Source: an uncultured Collinsella sp. (lineage in GTDB: Bacteria; Actinomycetota; Coriobacteriia; Coriobacteriales; Coriobacteriaceae). Taken from it: a stretch of DNA of 64,000 nt. Location: contig CABSKX010000001.1 in the NCBI GenBank assembly GCA_902478365.1, positions 48,778 to 112,777 of the forward strand, in the 5' to 3' direction. The translations under genes and the position numbers were made by a program. Of the stretch, positions 32,597 to 40,901 are shown piece by piece (within the stretch, counting starts at the first letter, position 1; the number at the start of each line of letters is the position of its first letter). Under the pieces are notes generated by a model, which saw nothing but the letters and a program-made list of their open reading frames with translations, had not been told where the DNA came from and ran no database searches.

Positions 32597-34084
32597 ATGT
32601 CCACTACCGATGCTTCCCAGATCCACGACCTGCGTTCCGCGCTCGACTTTTTGCGTGAGATGCCGGGCCAGCTGCTCGAGACCGACACCCAGGTCGATCC
32701 CGATGCCGAGGTCTCGGGCGTCTACCGTCACGTCGGTGCTGGCGGCACCGTCATGCGCCCGACCAAAGAGGGTCCGGCGATGGTCTTCAACAACGTCAAG
32801 GGCTTTGACGACGCCAAGGTCTGCATCGGTATGCTTGCCAGCCGCAAGCGCGTTGCCGCCCTGCTCGACCTGGACGAGGAGCACCTGGGCCTCGAGATCG
32901 GCAAGCGCTTCGAGAACCTGATCGCCCCCGAGCAGATCGCCGAGGGCAAGCACGTCGACTGCCAGGAGGTCGTGTACAAGGCGACCGACGAGGGCTTTGA
33001 CCTGCGCAAGATCGTTCCCGCTCCCACCAACACGCCCGTTGACGGCGGCCCCTACATCACCATGGGCCTCGCCTATGGCACGAGCCCCGATGGCACCCAG
33101 TCCGACGTAACCATCCACCGCTTCTCCTGCGTCGACAAGGACAAGCTCGCCATGTGGATCACCCCGGGCAGCCGTCACCTGGGTGCGTTCTTTGACGAGT
33201 ACTGCCAGCGCGGCGAGGATATGCCCATCTCCATCTCCATCGGCCTGGACCCCGCCGTGTACATGTGCTGCGGCTTCGAGGCTCCCACCACGCCGCTCGG
33301 CTTCAACGAGCTGCAGATCGCCGGCGCCCTGCGCGGCCGCGCCGTCGAGCTTGCCGACTGCGTCACCGTTCCGCAGAAGTGCATTGCCAATGCCGAGTAC
33401 GTGCTCGAGGGCTACCTCATGCACGACGAGACCATCAACGAGGATGTCAACGGCCACGGCTACGCCATGCCCGAGTTCCCCGGCTACACCGGTGGCGCCA
33501 AGGTCTGCCCGGTGATCAAGATCACCGCCGTCACCACGCGCGTCAACCCCATTATGGAGAGCTGCATCGGCCCTTCGCACGAGCACGTGTCCATGGCCGG
33601 TATCCCCACCGAGGCCTCCATCTACAAGATGGTCGAGACCGCTATCCCGGGCCGCCTGCTCAACGTTCACGCCGCTCCCTGCGGTGGCGGCAAGTTCGTT
33701 GCCATCATGCAGTTCAAGAAGTCGAGCAAAAATGACGAGGGCCGTCAGCGCAACGCCGCCATGCTCGCCTTCTCGGCGTTCTCCGAGCTCAAGCACGTCA
33801 TCCTTGTCGACGAGGATGTCGACATCTTCGATATGAGCGACGTGATGTGGGCCATGACCACGCGCTTCCAGGCCGACGTGGACCTCATCACCATCCCCGG
33901 TTGCCACTGCCACGTGCTCGATCCGTCCAACGACCCCGCGTTCGATCCTTCGATCCGCGAGCACGGTATCGCCTGCAAGGCCATCTTCGACTGCACGGTT
34001 CCGTTTAACCTCAAGAAGAACTTCATCCGCTCGCAGTTCATGGAGATCGACAAGGACAAGTGGGCCGCCGAGCTCGCCTTCTAG
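32597..34084 (+). CDS. lpdC: UbiD-family aromatic acid decarboxylase (gallate/protocatechuate type)
   Basis: The 495-residue protein is very close to LpdC, the gallate decarboxylase catalytic subunit. It has SGVYRHVGAGGTV, NNVKGFDDAKV, YKATDEGFD, PTNTP, SDVTIHRF, IGPSHEHVSMAGIPTEA and LVDEDVDIFD. UbiD enzymes use prenylated FMN and metal ions for reversible decarboxylation. The ATG at 32597 has AAAGGAG six bases upstream; the longer frame from 32501 is not supported. UbiX lies 33 nt downstream. The exact aromatic acid (gallate, protocatechuate or similar) cannot be read from the sequence. Confidence 0.9.
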   Translation: MSTTDASQIHDLRSALDFLREMPGQLLETDTQVDPDAEVSGVYRHVGAGGTVMRPTKEGPAMVFNNVKGFDDAKVCIGMLASRKRVAALLDLDEEHLGLEIGKRFENLIAPEQIAEGKHVDCQEVVYKATDEGFDLRKIVPAPTNTPVDGGPYITMGLAYGTSPDGTQSDVTIHRFSCVDKDKLAMWITPGSRHLGAFFDEYCQRGEDMPISISIGLDPAVYMCCGFEAPTTPLGFNELQIAGALRGRAVELADCVTVPQKCIANAEYVLEGYLMHDETINEDVNGHGYAMPEFPGYTGGAKVCPVIKITAVTTRVNPIMESCIGPSHEHVSMAGIPTEASIYKMVETAIPGRLLNVHAAPCGGGKFVAIMQFKKSSKNDEGRQRNAAMLAFSAFSELKHVILVDEDVDIFDMSDVMWAMTTRFQADVDLITIPGCHCHVLDPSNDPAFDPSIREHGIACKAIFDCTVPFNLKKNFIRSQFMEIDKDKWAAELAF

Positions 34085-34117
34085 TAAGTAGCCCTACCAA
34101 GTAGTTAAGGAGTTGTC

Positions 34118-34696
34118 ATGCCTGAGTCTTCTGTTCGTCCCCGTCGCATTGTCGTTGGCGTGTCTGGCGCCAGCGGTGCGGCACTGGGCCTTGAATGCCT
34201 CAAATGCCTGCGCCAGGCCGGCGCTGAGTCGGCGCTTGTCGTCACGCGCGGGGGAGAGATCACCATCGAGCAGGAGCTCGGCATGACGCTCGACGAGTTT
34301 GCGTGCTATGCCGATGTGGTCTACGACAACAAGAACATTGGCGCTGCCATCGCAAGCGGCACCTATCCGGTCGACGGCATGATCGTGGCTCCCTGCTCCA
34401 TGAAGACGCTCGCCGGCATCGCGAGCGGCTACAGCGAAAACCTGTTGCTGCGTGCGGCCGATGTGCAGATGAAAGAGCAGCGCCGCCTGGTGCTTATGGT
34501 GCGCGAGACGCCCTTCAGTGCGATCCATGTCGACAACATGGCACGCCTGGCGCGCGTGCCGGGTGTCATGCTCATGCCGCCCATGCTCACGTTTTACAAC
34601 GGCCCCGCCACGCTCGATGAGGCGGTGCATCACATCGCCGCCAAGGCACTCGAGGCCGTCGGCGTGTCGTGCGCCAACTATAAGCGCTGGTCATAG
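34118..34696 (+). CDS. lpdB: UbiX-type flavin prenyltransferase
   Basis: The 192-residue flavoprotein has the UbiX fold signatures GVSGASGAALG at the N-terminus, APCSMKTLAGIASG, and RRLVLMVRETPFSAIHVDNM. It joins dimethylallyl phosphate to reduced FMN to make prenylated FMN, the cofactor for the UbiD protein encoded just upstream. The ATG has AAGGAG at the usual distance. In L. plantarum the equivalent pair is LpdB/LpdC. A terminator follows at 34729. Confidence 0.93.
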   Translation: MPESSVRPRRIVVGVSGASGAALGLECLKCLRQAGAESALVVTRGGEITIEQELGMTLDEFACYADVVYDNKNIGAAIASGTYPVDGMIVAPCSMKTLAGIASGYSENLLLRAADVQMKEQRRLVLMVRETPFSAIHVDNMARLARVPGVMLMPPMLTFYNGPATLDEAVHHIAAKALEAVGVSCANYKRWS

Positions 34697-34728
34697 GCAT
34701 CTTTAGGGTAGGATACGAGTAGTGTTTG

Positions 34729-34760
34729 AGCCCGCTGCCCCTGTGGGCGGCGGGCTTTTC
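34729..34760 (+). terminator. Intrinsic terminator of the decarboxylase operon
   Basis: AGCCCGCTGCCC and GGGCGGCGGGCT pair over 12 bp (one G-T) around CTGT, and the second arm runs into TTTTC. It separates the lpdB-like gene from the MerR regulator gene. Confidence 0.8.
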
Positions 34761-34787
34761 GTGTCAAAGGGTGTGTCGGGAGGACCT

Positions 34788-35654
34788 ATGCAGACGGGTA
34801 TGTATGCGATTAGCGAGATGGCGAGCTTGTTTAACGTTTCGCGCCAAACGCTCATCTACTACGACAAGATCGGTCTGTTTAAACCCGCCGTGGTTAACGA
34901 AAAAGGCTACCGTTTCTATTTGCCCACGCAGATCCCGCTCATGCGTCTGATCTGCATGCTGCGCAACTTGGGACTGGAACTCGATGAGATCGATCGCCTG
35001 ACCTCGACGTTCGACATTGGAGAGATGACCGATCACCTGCGCTCGCGGGTGCAGGCGCTCGACGAGCAGATTGCCGGGCTCAAAGCCGAGCGCGCGAGCG
35101 TGCAGGAGCGGCTGAGTTTTTACGACGAGGCGGTCTATTGGCGCGAGCGCGAGGGCAAACCGGAGCTCAAGCAATTCGAGCGCCGCTACGTGGTCTTTGA
35201 GGAGTTCCCGAGCGATATCGAGCGTGGCCGCTCGATGCTGCACCCCACGCTCATGCGGGCGATTCTGCGCATGCGTGCGCTCACGGGCACACGCCCCATG
35301 CGCGGTTGGGGCGCCATGCTGCGTTGCGAGGCGCTGCATTCCGACGACCCCATCGCCGGTGCCGGTTCCTTTGCCGTGTTGCCGCGTGGTGCCGAGGAAA
35401 TACTGCCGAGCGATCCTGCCGAGCTGGCGGAGATTGGCGTCGAGGTGCTGCCCGAGGGCACGTACCTGTGCATGAGTCGCTGGGGCATGCCGTACGAGCC
35501 CGAGGGTATCCGCGCCATCGTGGCCTGCATGGACAGGCACGCGCTCCAGCCCATCGGCAATGCTTTCGATTTTTGCTACCTGGACACCACGAGCTACGAC
35601 GAGTCTCACCAAGAGGACTTCTGCTGTATCCAAATCCCCGTCGCCCTCAAATAA
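34788..35654 (+). CDS. MerR family regulator with C-terminal effector domain
   Basis: The 288-residue protein has a MerR winged helix-turn-helix (ISEMASLFNVSRQTLIYYDKIGLFKP), a long coiled-coil helix with heptad character (about 75-110) and a GyrI-like C-terminal domain of about 150 residues that would bind a small molecule. The ATG at 34788 follows GGGAGG; the frame from 34722 begins within the preceding terminator. It is downstream of the decarboxylase operon and may control it in response to a phenolic ligand. This is positional inference. Confidence 0.85.
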   Translation: MQTGMYAISEMASLFNVSRQTLIYYDKIGLFKPAVVNEKGYRFYLPTQIPLMRLICMLRNLGLELDEIDRLTSTFDIGEMTDHLRSRVQALDEQIAGLKAERASVQERLSFYDEAVYWREREGKPELKQFERRYVVFEEFPSDIERGRSMLHPTLMRAILRMRALTGTRPMRGWGAMLRCEALHSDDPIAGAGSFAVLPRGAEEILPSDPAELAEIGVEVLPEGTYLCMSRWGMPYEPEGIRAIVACMDRHALQPIGNAFDFCYLDTTSYDESHQEDFCCIQIPVALK

Positions 35655-35721
35655 CTTGCGGTGAAATAGTCCCTAAATAGCTCGAGTGGGCGTGCAAACA
35701 GGAACTATTCCACCGCAACTT
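35653..35721. repeat. Nested inverted repeat, GTTGCGGTG family (copy 2)
   Basis: TTGCGGTGAAATAGTCCC (35656-35673) pairs with GGAACTATTCCACCGCAA (35701-35718). The base of the stem is the same as in copy 1 (5393-5459), but the upper part has changed on both arms (TACGG/CCGTA there, TAGTCC/GGAACTA here). It starts at the stop codon of the MerR gene. Confidence 0.75.
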
Positions 35722-35723
35722 CG

Positions 35724-35754
35724 ATGCGACAAAGGAGCAGTCCCTTTATCGCAT
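35724..35754. repeat. Palindrome, AAAGGG/CCCTTT family (copy 5)
   Basis: ATGCGACAAAGG and CCTTTATCGCAT pair with one mismatch around AGCAGT. It directly follows the GTTGCGGTG-type element. Confidence 0.7.
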
Positions 35755-35830
35755 TCCGTGCGAGCTCCAGCGCCATCTGCGGGTATAAGGCTAACAAGTG
35801 TTTATTTGCGAGGCCTAAGGGGCGCCCCGT

Positions 35831-36700
35831 ATGGATATCGATAACTTTGAATGGTGGTATAGCGAGGGCGAGGCTCCGGACGAGGAGTGGGACGAGCCCG
35901 CGTCGCGTGACGTGTCGAGCGACGAGGACGAGACCGGCAACGATGCCGCTGTCGAGCCTGATGCCGCCTCCGATGCCGCCGAGCCCCTGACCTTTGAGCA
36001 GGCTTGGGCCCAAGCCGAGGCCGATGAGGCTAAGGCCGATGCCACGGCCACACTCGGTGAGCCGGCGGACATGTCCATCTCGCCGGCAAAGATCCCGCAG
36101 CCGCGTCACACCATCGACCCCGACAGCACGGCATCCTTCAGCATTCTCGACGTGCCCGCGCAAGGCGCCCAGGCGCCTGCGCCCACACATCGCCCCGACC
36201 TGGCTCGTGAGGAAGACGCGGGCCGCCGTTCTCCGCTCGGCCCCATCCTCATCGCCTTCATGGCCGGCGTTATCGCCTGCTCGGCAATCGGTAGCGTTTG
36301 GAGCCATGTCGAGCAGCAGCGTCAAGACGCCGCCAAGGTCGAGATGTCTGTCGAGCAATCGCTCAGCCGCACGCGCTCGGTACATGTGTCGGTCGAGGTC
36401 AAGGACGGCGCGATGTGGGACACCGCGCGTGGCGACAGCCAAATGCTCATCCACATCGTGGGGCGTACGCTCAAAGGGCAGACGATTGACGAGTATCAAT
36501 ACGTCAATTCCGCTGGTGACGGCATCGAGCTCAAGCCCGGCGACTACGAGCTCACCGTCGACGAACCGCCCGTCGCCACCGACGGCACGCGCTTCCGCGC
36601 CTCAAAGCGCATGGTTCCCGTGAGCTTTAACTCGCAGGCGCCCGATACGGTCGATAGCACTCCGCAGGGCGGGTTTGACCTTTACGCTATTGCTCAATAA
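35831..36700 (+). CDS. Acidic single-pass membrane protein, unknown function
   Basis: The 289-residue protein starts with a strongly acidic, Ala/Asp/Glu-rich cytoplasmic stretch (residues 1-135). One membrane helix follows (about 137-157, PLGPILIAFMAGVIACSAIG), then an extracytoplasmic domain of about 130 residues with TVDEPPVATDGTRF near the end. I do not recognise the outer domain; its final part could be a small beta domain similar to those in prealbumin-like modules. The start has only a weak ribosome site. Codon use matches the neighbours, so it is probably a real gene. Confidence 0.65.
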   Translation: MDIDNFEWWYSEGEAPDEEWDEPASRDVSSDEDETGNDAAVEPDAASDAAEPLTFEQAWAQAEADEAKADATATLGEPADMSISPAKIPQPRHTIDPDSTASFSILDVPAQGAQAPAPTHRPDLAREEDAGRRSPLGPILIAFMAGVIACSAIGSVWSHVEQQRQDAAKVEMSVEQSLSRTRSVHVSVEVKDGAMWDTARGDSQMLIHIVGRTLKGQTIDEYQYVNSAGDGIELKPGDYELTVDEPPVATDGTRFRASKRMVPVSFNSQAPDTVDSTPQGGFDLYAIAQ

Positions 36701-36779
36701 CTGCGCCTGTCGCTCAACCCCGCCGCCAAGAGTGGGACAATAGCCCTCGACACTATTGTTTACTTTTGGAGGAAGTAGC

Positions 36780-37673
36780 ATGTCTACCGTCACTACCATC
36801 AAGCGCGGCAGCCTCACCGCGGCCATCGATTCCATGGGCGCCCAGCTCACGAGCCTTGCCCTCAACGGCAACGAGTATCTGTGGCAGGGCGACCCCGCCT
36901 TTTGGGGCAAGCATGCGCCCATCCTGTTCCCCATTGTGGGCTCGCTGCGCAACAACACGGCGACGTCTGCGGCTGGCACCTGCGAGATGCCGCGCCACGG
37001 CCTCGCGCGCATCGTCGAGCACAAGCTGGTCGAGGTTTCGGAGGACGGCTCCTCGGTAACGTACGAGATCACCGACACGCTCGAGTCGCTCAAGGCCTTT
37101 CCGTTCCACTTTAAGCTCAACATGACCTATGCCCTGACTGGTGACGCCACACTTACCCAGACCTTTGCCGTCACCAATACCGGCGACGTGGACCTGCCGT
37201 TCTCGGTGGGCGGCCACCCCGCATTTAACGTACCTGCTCCCGGTGCCGAGGACGAGGCGTTCGAGGATTACGAGCTGGCATTTACCGAGGCTTGGACCAA
37301 CGAGGCCCCCATCATCACGCCCGATGGCCTCATGACGTTCGAGGGTAGCTACAAGGCTCCCGATAACTCGGACGTGCTGCCCATCACGCACCGCAGCTTC
37401 GATAACGACGCCATCATGTTCACCGATACCCCGGGCTCCACGCTCACGCTGCGCGGCCGCAAGTCGGGCCACGGCGTCAAGATCGACTTTGAGGGCTTTA
37501 AGTACATCGGCGTGTGGTCTGCCGCCAACGACGCCCCGTTTGTGGCGCTCGAGCCCTGGACCGGTCACACCACCATGTCCACCGAGGACGACGTCTTTGA
37601 GCACAAGGTCAACACCATCACCTTGGCCCCCGGCGCTACCGATAAACGCAGCTTTAGCGTCACCTTGCTCTAG
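36780..37673 (+). CDS. Aldose 1-epimerase family protein (LacX-like)
   Basis: The 297-residue protein has the galactose mutarotase-like beta-sandwich fold. It has LWQGDPAFWGKHAPILFPIVGSLRNN and RHGLAR near the N-terminus, GGHPAFN in the centre and a late catalytic-type Glu (FVALEPWTGHT). This branch (LacX/YeaD-like) acts on hexoses or hexose phosphates, but the substrate is often unknown. The ATG has GGAGGA six bases upstream. A structured element begins 2 nt after the stop. Confidence 0.88.
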   Translation: MSTVTTIKRGSLTAAIDSMGAQLTSLALNGNEYLWQGDPAFWGKHAPILFPIVGSLRNNTATSAAGTCEMPRHGLARIVEHKLVEVSEDGSSVTYEITDTLESLKAFPFHFKLNMTYALTGDATLTQTFAVTNTGDVDLPFSVGGHPAFNVPAPGAEDEAFEDYELAFTEAWTNEAPIITPDGLMTFEGSYKAPDNSDVLPITHRSFDNDAIMFTDTPGSTLTLRGRKSGHGVKIDFEGFKYIGVWSAANDAPFVALEPWTGHTTMSTEDDVFEHKVNTITLAPGATDKRSFSVTLL

Positions 37674-37691
37674 AGGTTCCGCCGCTCGGTC

Positions 37692-37803
37692 GATGCTGCG
37701 TGCCGTCCAGAGCGATAATTTGTCATTCAAAAGGCAAGGCATAGACCTTCTGGTCATGCCTTGTCTTTTTCATGCCACTTGTTCGCTCTGGACGTCGCTC
37801 GCC
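37692..37803 (+). repeat. Three-helix structured element, copy 2 of 4
   Basis: Outer helix CGTCCAGAGCGA (37704-37715) with TCGCTCTGGACG (37783-37794). Middle helix TGTCAT (37721-37726) with ATGCCA (37772-37777). Inner hairpin CAAGGCATAGACC-ttct-GGTCATGCCTTG (37735-37763). Flanks are GATGCTGC and CGCTCGC. The internal segments TTCAA and TTTC, and the extra base after TTGT on the 3' side, are as in the other copies. Confidence 0.8.
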
Positions 37804-37936
37804 GGCATTGCCAAAACATCGACGTCCCCAATGACTACCATGTGTCTATTAATTTTTCGAGCTTGTGCTGCACTGCTGGTCGCTGGCGTATATCCTGTTA
37901 AGTCGTCAGCATACGATTCAACAGGGAAGGCAGATT

Positions 37937-38863
37937 ATGCATTCTCCCCAACAGTGCGATGCGCAGACCCAGCCGGTATGCAGCCGTCGCATCTTTTTGG
38001 GTAGCGCTCTCGCTGCGAGCGCTTCCGTCGTCGCCGGCGCGCTCGCCGGCTGTCAGCGCCCGTCCACGCTCAAGGTGGTTCAGCCCACGACGGGCGGCGG
38101 TCGCGACGACCTGTCCGATTCCGTGATCGGCAAGGATAAGATCCGCATCGGCATGGAGGCGGCCTACGCCCCGTACAACTGGCAGGTTTCCGAAGCCAGT
38201 GAATACACCATCCCCATCGACAACGTGCAGGGTGCCTATGCCGATGGCTACGACGTGCAGGTCGCCAAGATCGTCTGCAAAGCCCTCGGTGGCGAGCCCG
38301 TTGCCGTCAAGCAGAGCTTCTCGGGTCTTATCGATTCGCTCAACAACGGCCAGATCGACCTCATCATCGCCGGCATGAGCGCCACGCCCGAGCGCGAGGA
38401 GTCTGTTGGCTTCTCCGATCCGTACTTTATCGGTTACTTTGGCCTGTTCGTAAAAGAGGGCTCGCCCTACCAAAACGCGACCAAGCTCAGTGACTTTAGC
38501 GGCGCTACGGTGCTCGGCCAAAAGGACACCATGCTCGATACCGTCATCGACGAGATTCCGGGCGTTGTCCACAAGAACCCGGTCGATTCGGTTCCCACGG
38601 TGTTTTCGAACCTGCTGCAGGGCACGTGCGACGCCGTGACTTATAACACCGAGAACGAGAAGGGCTATATGGCCCAAAATCCCGGTATCGTCCCCATCCA
38701 GTTTGCCGAGGGCGAGGGCTTTAAGCAGGAGGTCACGGCAAATGTCGGTTGCCGCAAGGGCTCGGACAAGCTGCTTAAGCTCATCGACAAGACACTCAAG
38801 GGCATTAGCCAAGAGGAGCGCGACCAAATGTGGGACGCGTGCCTCGACCGTCAGCCGGCATAG
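37937..38863 (+). CDS. Amino acid ABC transporter substrate-binding lipoprotein
   Basis: The 308-residue protein is a family 3 solute-binding protein (polar amino acid type). It has MEAAYAPYNWQV near the start of the mature domain, DGYDVQVAKIVCKALGGEP, and AGMSATPERE. The signal sequence has SRRIFLGS, which resembles a twin-arginine motif, and ends in a lipobox ALAGC, so the protein is a membrane-anchored lipoprotein. The ATG at 37937 follows AGGGAAGG. Permease and ATPase genes follow directly. Confidence 0.9.
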   Translation: MHSPQQCDAQTQPVCSRRIFLGSALAASASVVAGALAGCQRPSTLKVVQPTTGGGRDDLSDSVIGKDKIRIGMEAAYAPYNWQVSEASEYTIPIDNVQGAYADGYDVQVAKIVCKALGGEPVAVKQSFSGLIDSLNNGQIDLIIAGMSATPEREESVGFSDPYFIGYFGLFVKEGSPYQNATKLSDFSGATVLGQKDTMLDTVIDEIPGVVHKNPVDSVPTVFSNLLQGTCDAVTYNTENEKGYMAQNPGIVPIQFAEGEGFKQEVTANVGCRKGSDKLLKLIDKTLKGISQEERDQMWDACLDRQPA

Positions 38864-38872
38864 GGAGGCAGC

Positions 38873-40021
38873 ATGAAAACCATCAATCGTCTGGCCTCCT
38901 TTATCAAGGCCGACCACCGTTATGTGTACCTGGGCACGAGCGTTATCGCGGCGCTCGGCCTGGCGTTTAGCCAGCGCAACCCCACGCCGCTGAGCTTCTT
39001 GGCCCCCACCGGTATCTTCCAGGATTGCCTTTGGGCAATTCTTTGGGCCTGGCTCGTCGTATCGGCGGCGGCGCTCGTCACCAAACTCATGCACTGGAAC
39101 GACTATCGCGAAACGTCGCCGTTCGCATCCGAGCGTTTCCACCGCGTCGCGCGCCTGGGCAGCTATGTCGTGGTCGCCATCGCGGCGATCTTCTTTATCG
39201 ACCGTTGCGTCATGTCGTTTATCGACCTGGTGCAGGTGAGCATTGTCTCGGACTCCAACCCCAGCGACTTTTTGTCGAGCTTGGTCTACATGACCTACAA
39301 GAGCGGCGACTTCTTTATCCGCGGCATCGAGATCACCATCGCACTTGCGACCTTCGGTACCGTCATCGCCTTTTTCCTGGCGCTGCTCTTTGTGTTCCTG
39401 CGTATTCAGACGTTCGACCGCGTGGATAACGATCTCACGCGCTTCTTTAAGAGCATCGGCCGCGGCTTTGCGACCGTCTACTCTACCATCGTGCGCGGCA
39501 CGCCCATGATGGTTCAGGGCCTGCTCATCTATTACGCAGGTTTCACCGTTTTGCGCGGCATGGGCTTCGAGACCGCCCAGGCCAACCAGATTTGGAGCAC
39601 CTTCACCGCCGGCCTCGTCACCATCTCGCTCAACTCCACCGCTTACATGATGGAGGTCCTGCGCGGCGGCATCGAGTCCATCGATCCCGGCCAGGCCGAG
39701 GCGGCGCGCTCGCTGGGTCTGTCGCAGTGGCAGGCCATGCGCAAGGTCGTGTTCCCCCAGGGTATTAAAAACGCGATCCCCGCACTCACCAACGAGCTCA
39801 TCATCAACATCAAGGACTCGTCGGTGCTTTCAGTCATCGGCGTGTTCGACCTCATGTACGCCACCACCACCGTCGCTGGCGTGTACTACCGCCAGATGGA
39901 GGTCTACTGCGTGGCGCTCGTGGTTTACCTGATCCTGACGCTCGTGGCGAGCCGCCTGCTCGAGGCCTTTGGCAAAAAGCTCGGCGCCGAGGCCCCGGCA
40001 ACGCTGCCCAGCTCCAACTAG
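38873..40021 (+). CDS. Amino acid ABC transporter permease
   Basis: The 382-residue membrane protein has the HisM/GlnP-type permease domain in its C-terminal 220 residues, with the EAA loop ([24 protein letters not shown]). The N-terminal ~150 residues add about three extra membrane helices, longer than typical permeases of this type. It starts 9 nt after the binding-protein gene, with GGGAGG as ribosome site, in one operon with the ATPase gene. Confidence 0.9.
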   Translation: MKTINRLASFIKADHRYVYLGTSVIAALGLAFSQRNPTPLSFLAPTGIFQDCLWAILWAWLVVSAAALVTKLMHWNDYRETSPFASERFHRVARLGSYVVVAIAAIFFIDRCVMSFIDLVQVSIVSDSNPSDFLSSLVYMTYKSGDFFIRGIEITIALATFGTVIAFFLALLFVFLRIQTFDRVDNDLTRFFKSIGRGFATVYSTIVRGTPMMVQGLLIYYAGFTVLRGMGFETAQANQIWSTFTAGLVTISLNSTAYMMEVLRGGIESIDPGQAEAARSLGLSQWQAMRKVVFPQGIKNAIPALTNELIINIKDSSVLSVIGVFDLMYATTTVAGVYYRQMEVYCVALVVYLILTLVASRLLEAFGKKLGAEAPATLPSSN

Positions 40022-40043
40022 GCTCAAGACGAGGAGAATCATC

Positions 40044-40829
40044 ATGGCAGATACCGCCACTACCGGCACCGCGGCCGCCGCACAGATCAATGAGCCGCTC
40101 ATCCGTGTCGAGGGCCTGCGCAAGAGCTTCGGCTCGCTCGAGGTGCTCAAGGGCATCGACCTGTCCGTTAACCCCGGCGAGGTCGTTACCATTATCGGCG
40201 CCTCGGGCTCGGGCAAGTCGACCTTCCTGCGCTGCCTCAACCTGCTCGAGACCCCGGACGCGGGCCACATCTGGTTCCACGGCCAGGACCTTACGGCCGA
40301 GCGCTGCAACATTAACAAACTCCGCGAGGACATCGGCATGGTGTTCCAGGGCTTTAACCTGTTCAACAACATGGACGTGCTCGACAACTGCACGCTTGCG
40401 CCCGTCACGCTCAAAAAGATGAGCAAGGCCGAGGCCGAGAAGGTCGCGATGGAGCATTTGACGAGTGTGGGGCTCGAAAAGTTCGCGCACGCCGCCGTGG
40501 GTCGCCTGTCCGGCGGCCAAAAGCAGCGCGTGGCCATCGCCCGCGCCCTGTGCATGAATCCGCAGATCATGCTGTTCGACGAGCCGACCTCCGCACTCGA
40601 TCCCGAGATTGTGGGCGAGGTGCTCGAGGTCATGCGCAAGCTCGCGGCCGACGGCATGACCATGGTCGTCGTCACGCACGAGATGGCCTTTGCCCGAACC
40701 GTGTCCGACCGCGTGGTCTTTATGGACAAGGGCGTGGTGCTCGAGGACGCCGCGCCGGCCGAGCTCTTCGGCAACCCCAAACACCAGCGCACTCGCGAGT
40801 TCCTCTCTCGTTATCTCGAGGACAAATAA
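40044..40829 (+). CDS. Amino acid ABC transporter ATP-binding protein
   Basis: The 261-residue ATPase of the GlnQ/HisP type has Walker [10 protein letters not shown], a Q-loop (VFQGFNLF), signature LSGGQKQR, Walker [14 protein letters not shown] and a switch His (VTHEM). An Ala/Thr-rich N-terminal tail of about 20 residues precedes the domain. The ATG at 40044 follows GAGGAG; the longer frame overlaps the permease gene. It powers the uptake system encoded by the two preceding genes. Confidence 0.93.
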   Translation: MADTATTGTAAAAQINEPLIRVEGLRKSFGSLEVLKGIDLSVNPGEVVTIIGASGSGKSTFLRCLNLLETPDAGHIWFHGQDLTAERCNINKLREDIGMVFQGFNLFNNMDVLDNCTLAPVTLKKMSKAEAEKVAMEHLTSVGLEKFAHAAVGRLSGGQKQRVAIARALCMNPQIMLFDEPTSALDPEIVGEVLEVMRKLAADGMTMVVVTHEMAFARTVSDRVVFMDKGVVLEDAAPAELFGNPKHQRTREFLSRYLEDK

Positions 40830-40854
40830 CCGACCGCAAACGCTTGCGTTGCAG

Positions 40855-40880
40855 GGCCGCTCCCGTGGGGCGGCCTTTGT
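40855..40880 (+). terminator. Hairpin after the amino acid ABC operon
   Basis: GGCCGCTCCC pairs with GGGGCGGCC around GT, followed by TTTGT. It is short, but well placed between the ATPase gene and the peptidase gene. Confidence 0.55.
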
Positions 40881-40901
40881 CGTCACAATCGAAAGGATGT
40901 C

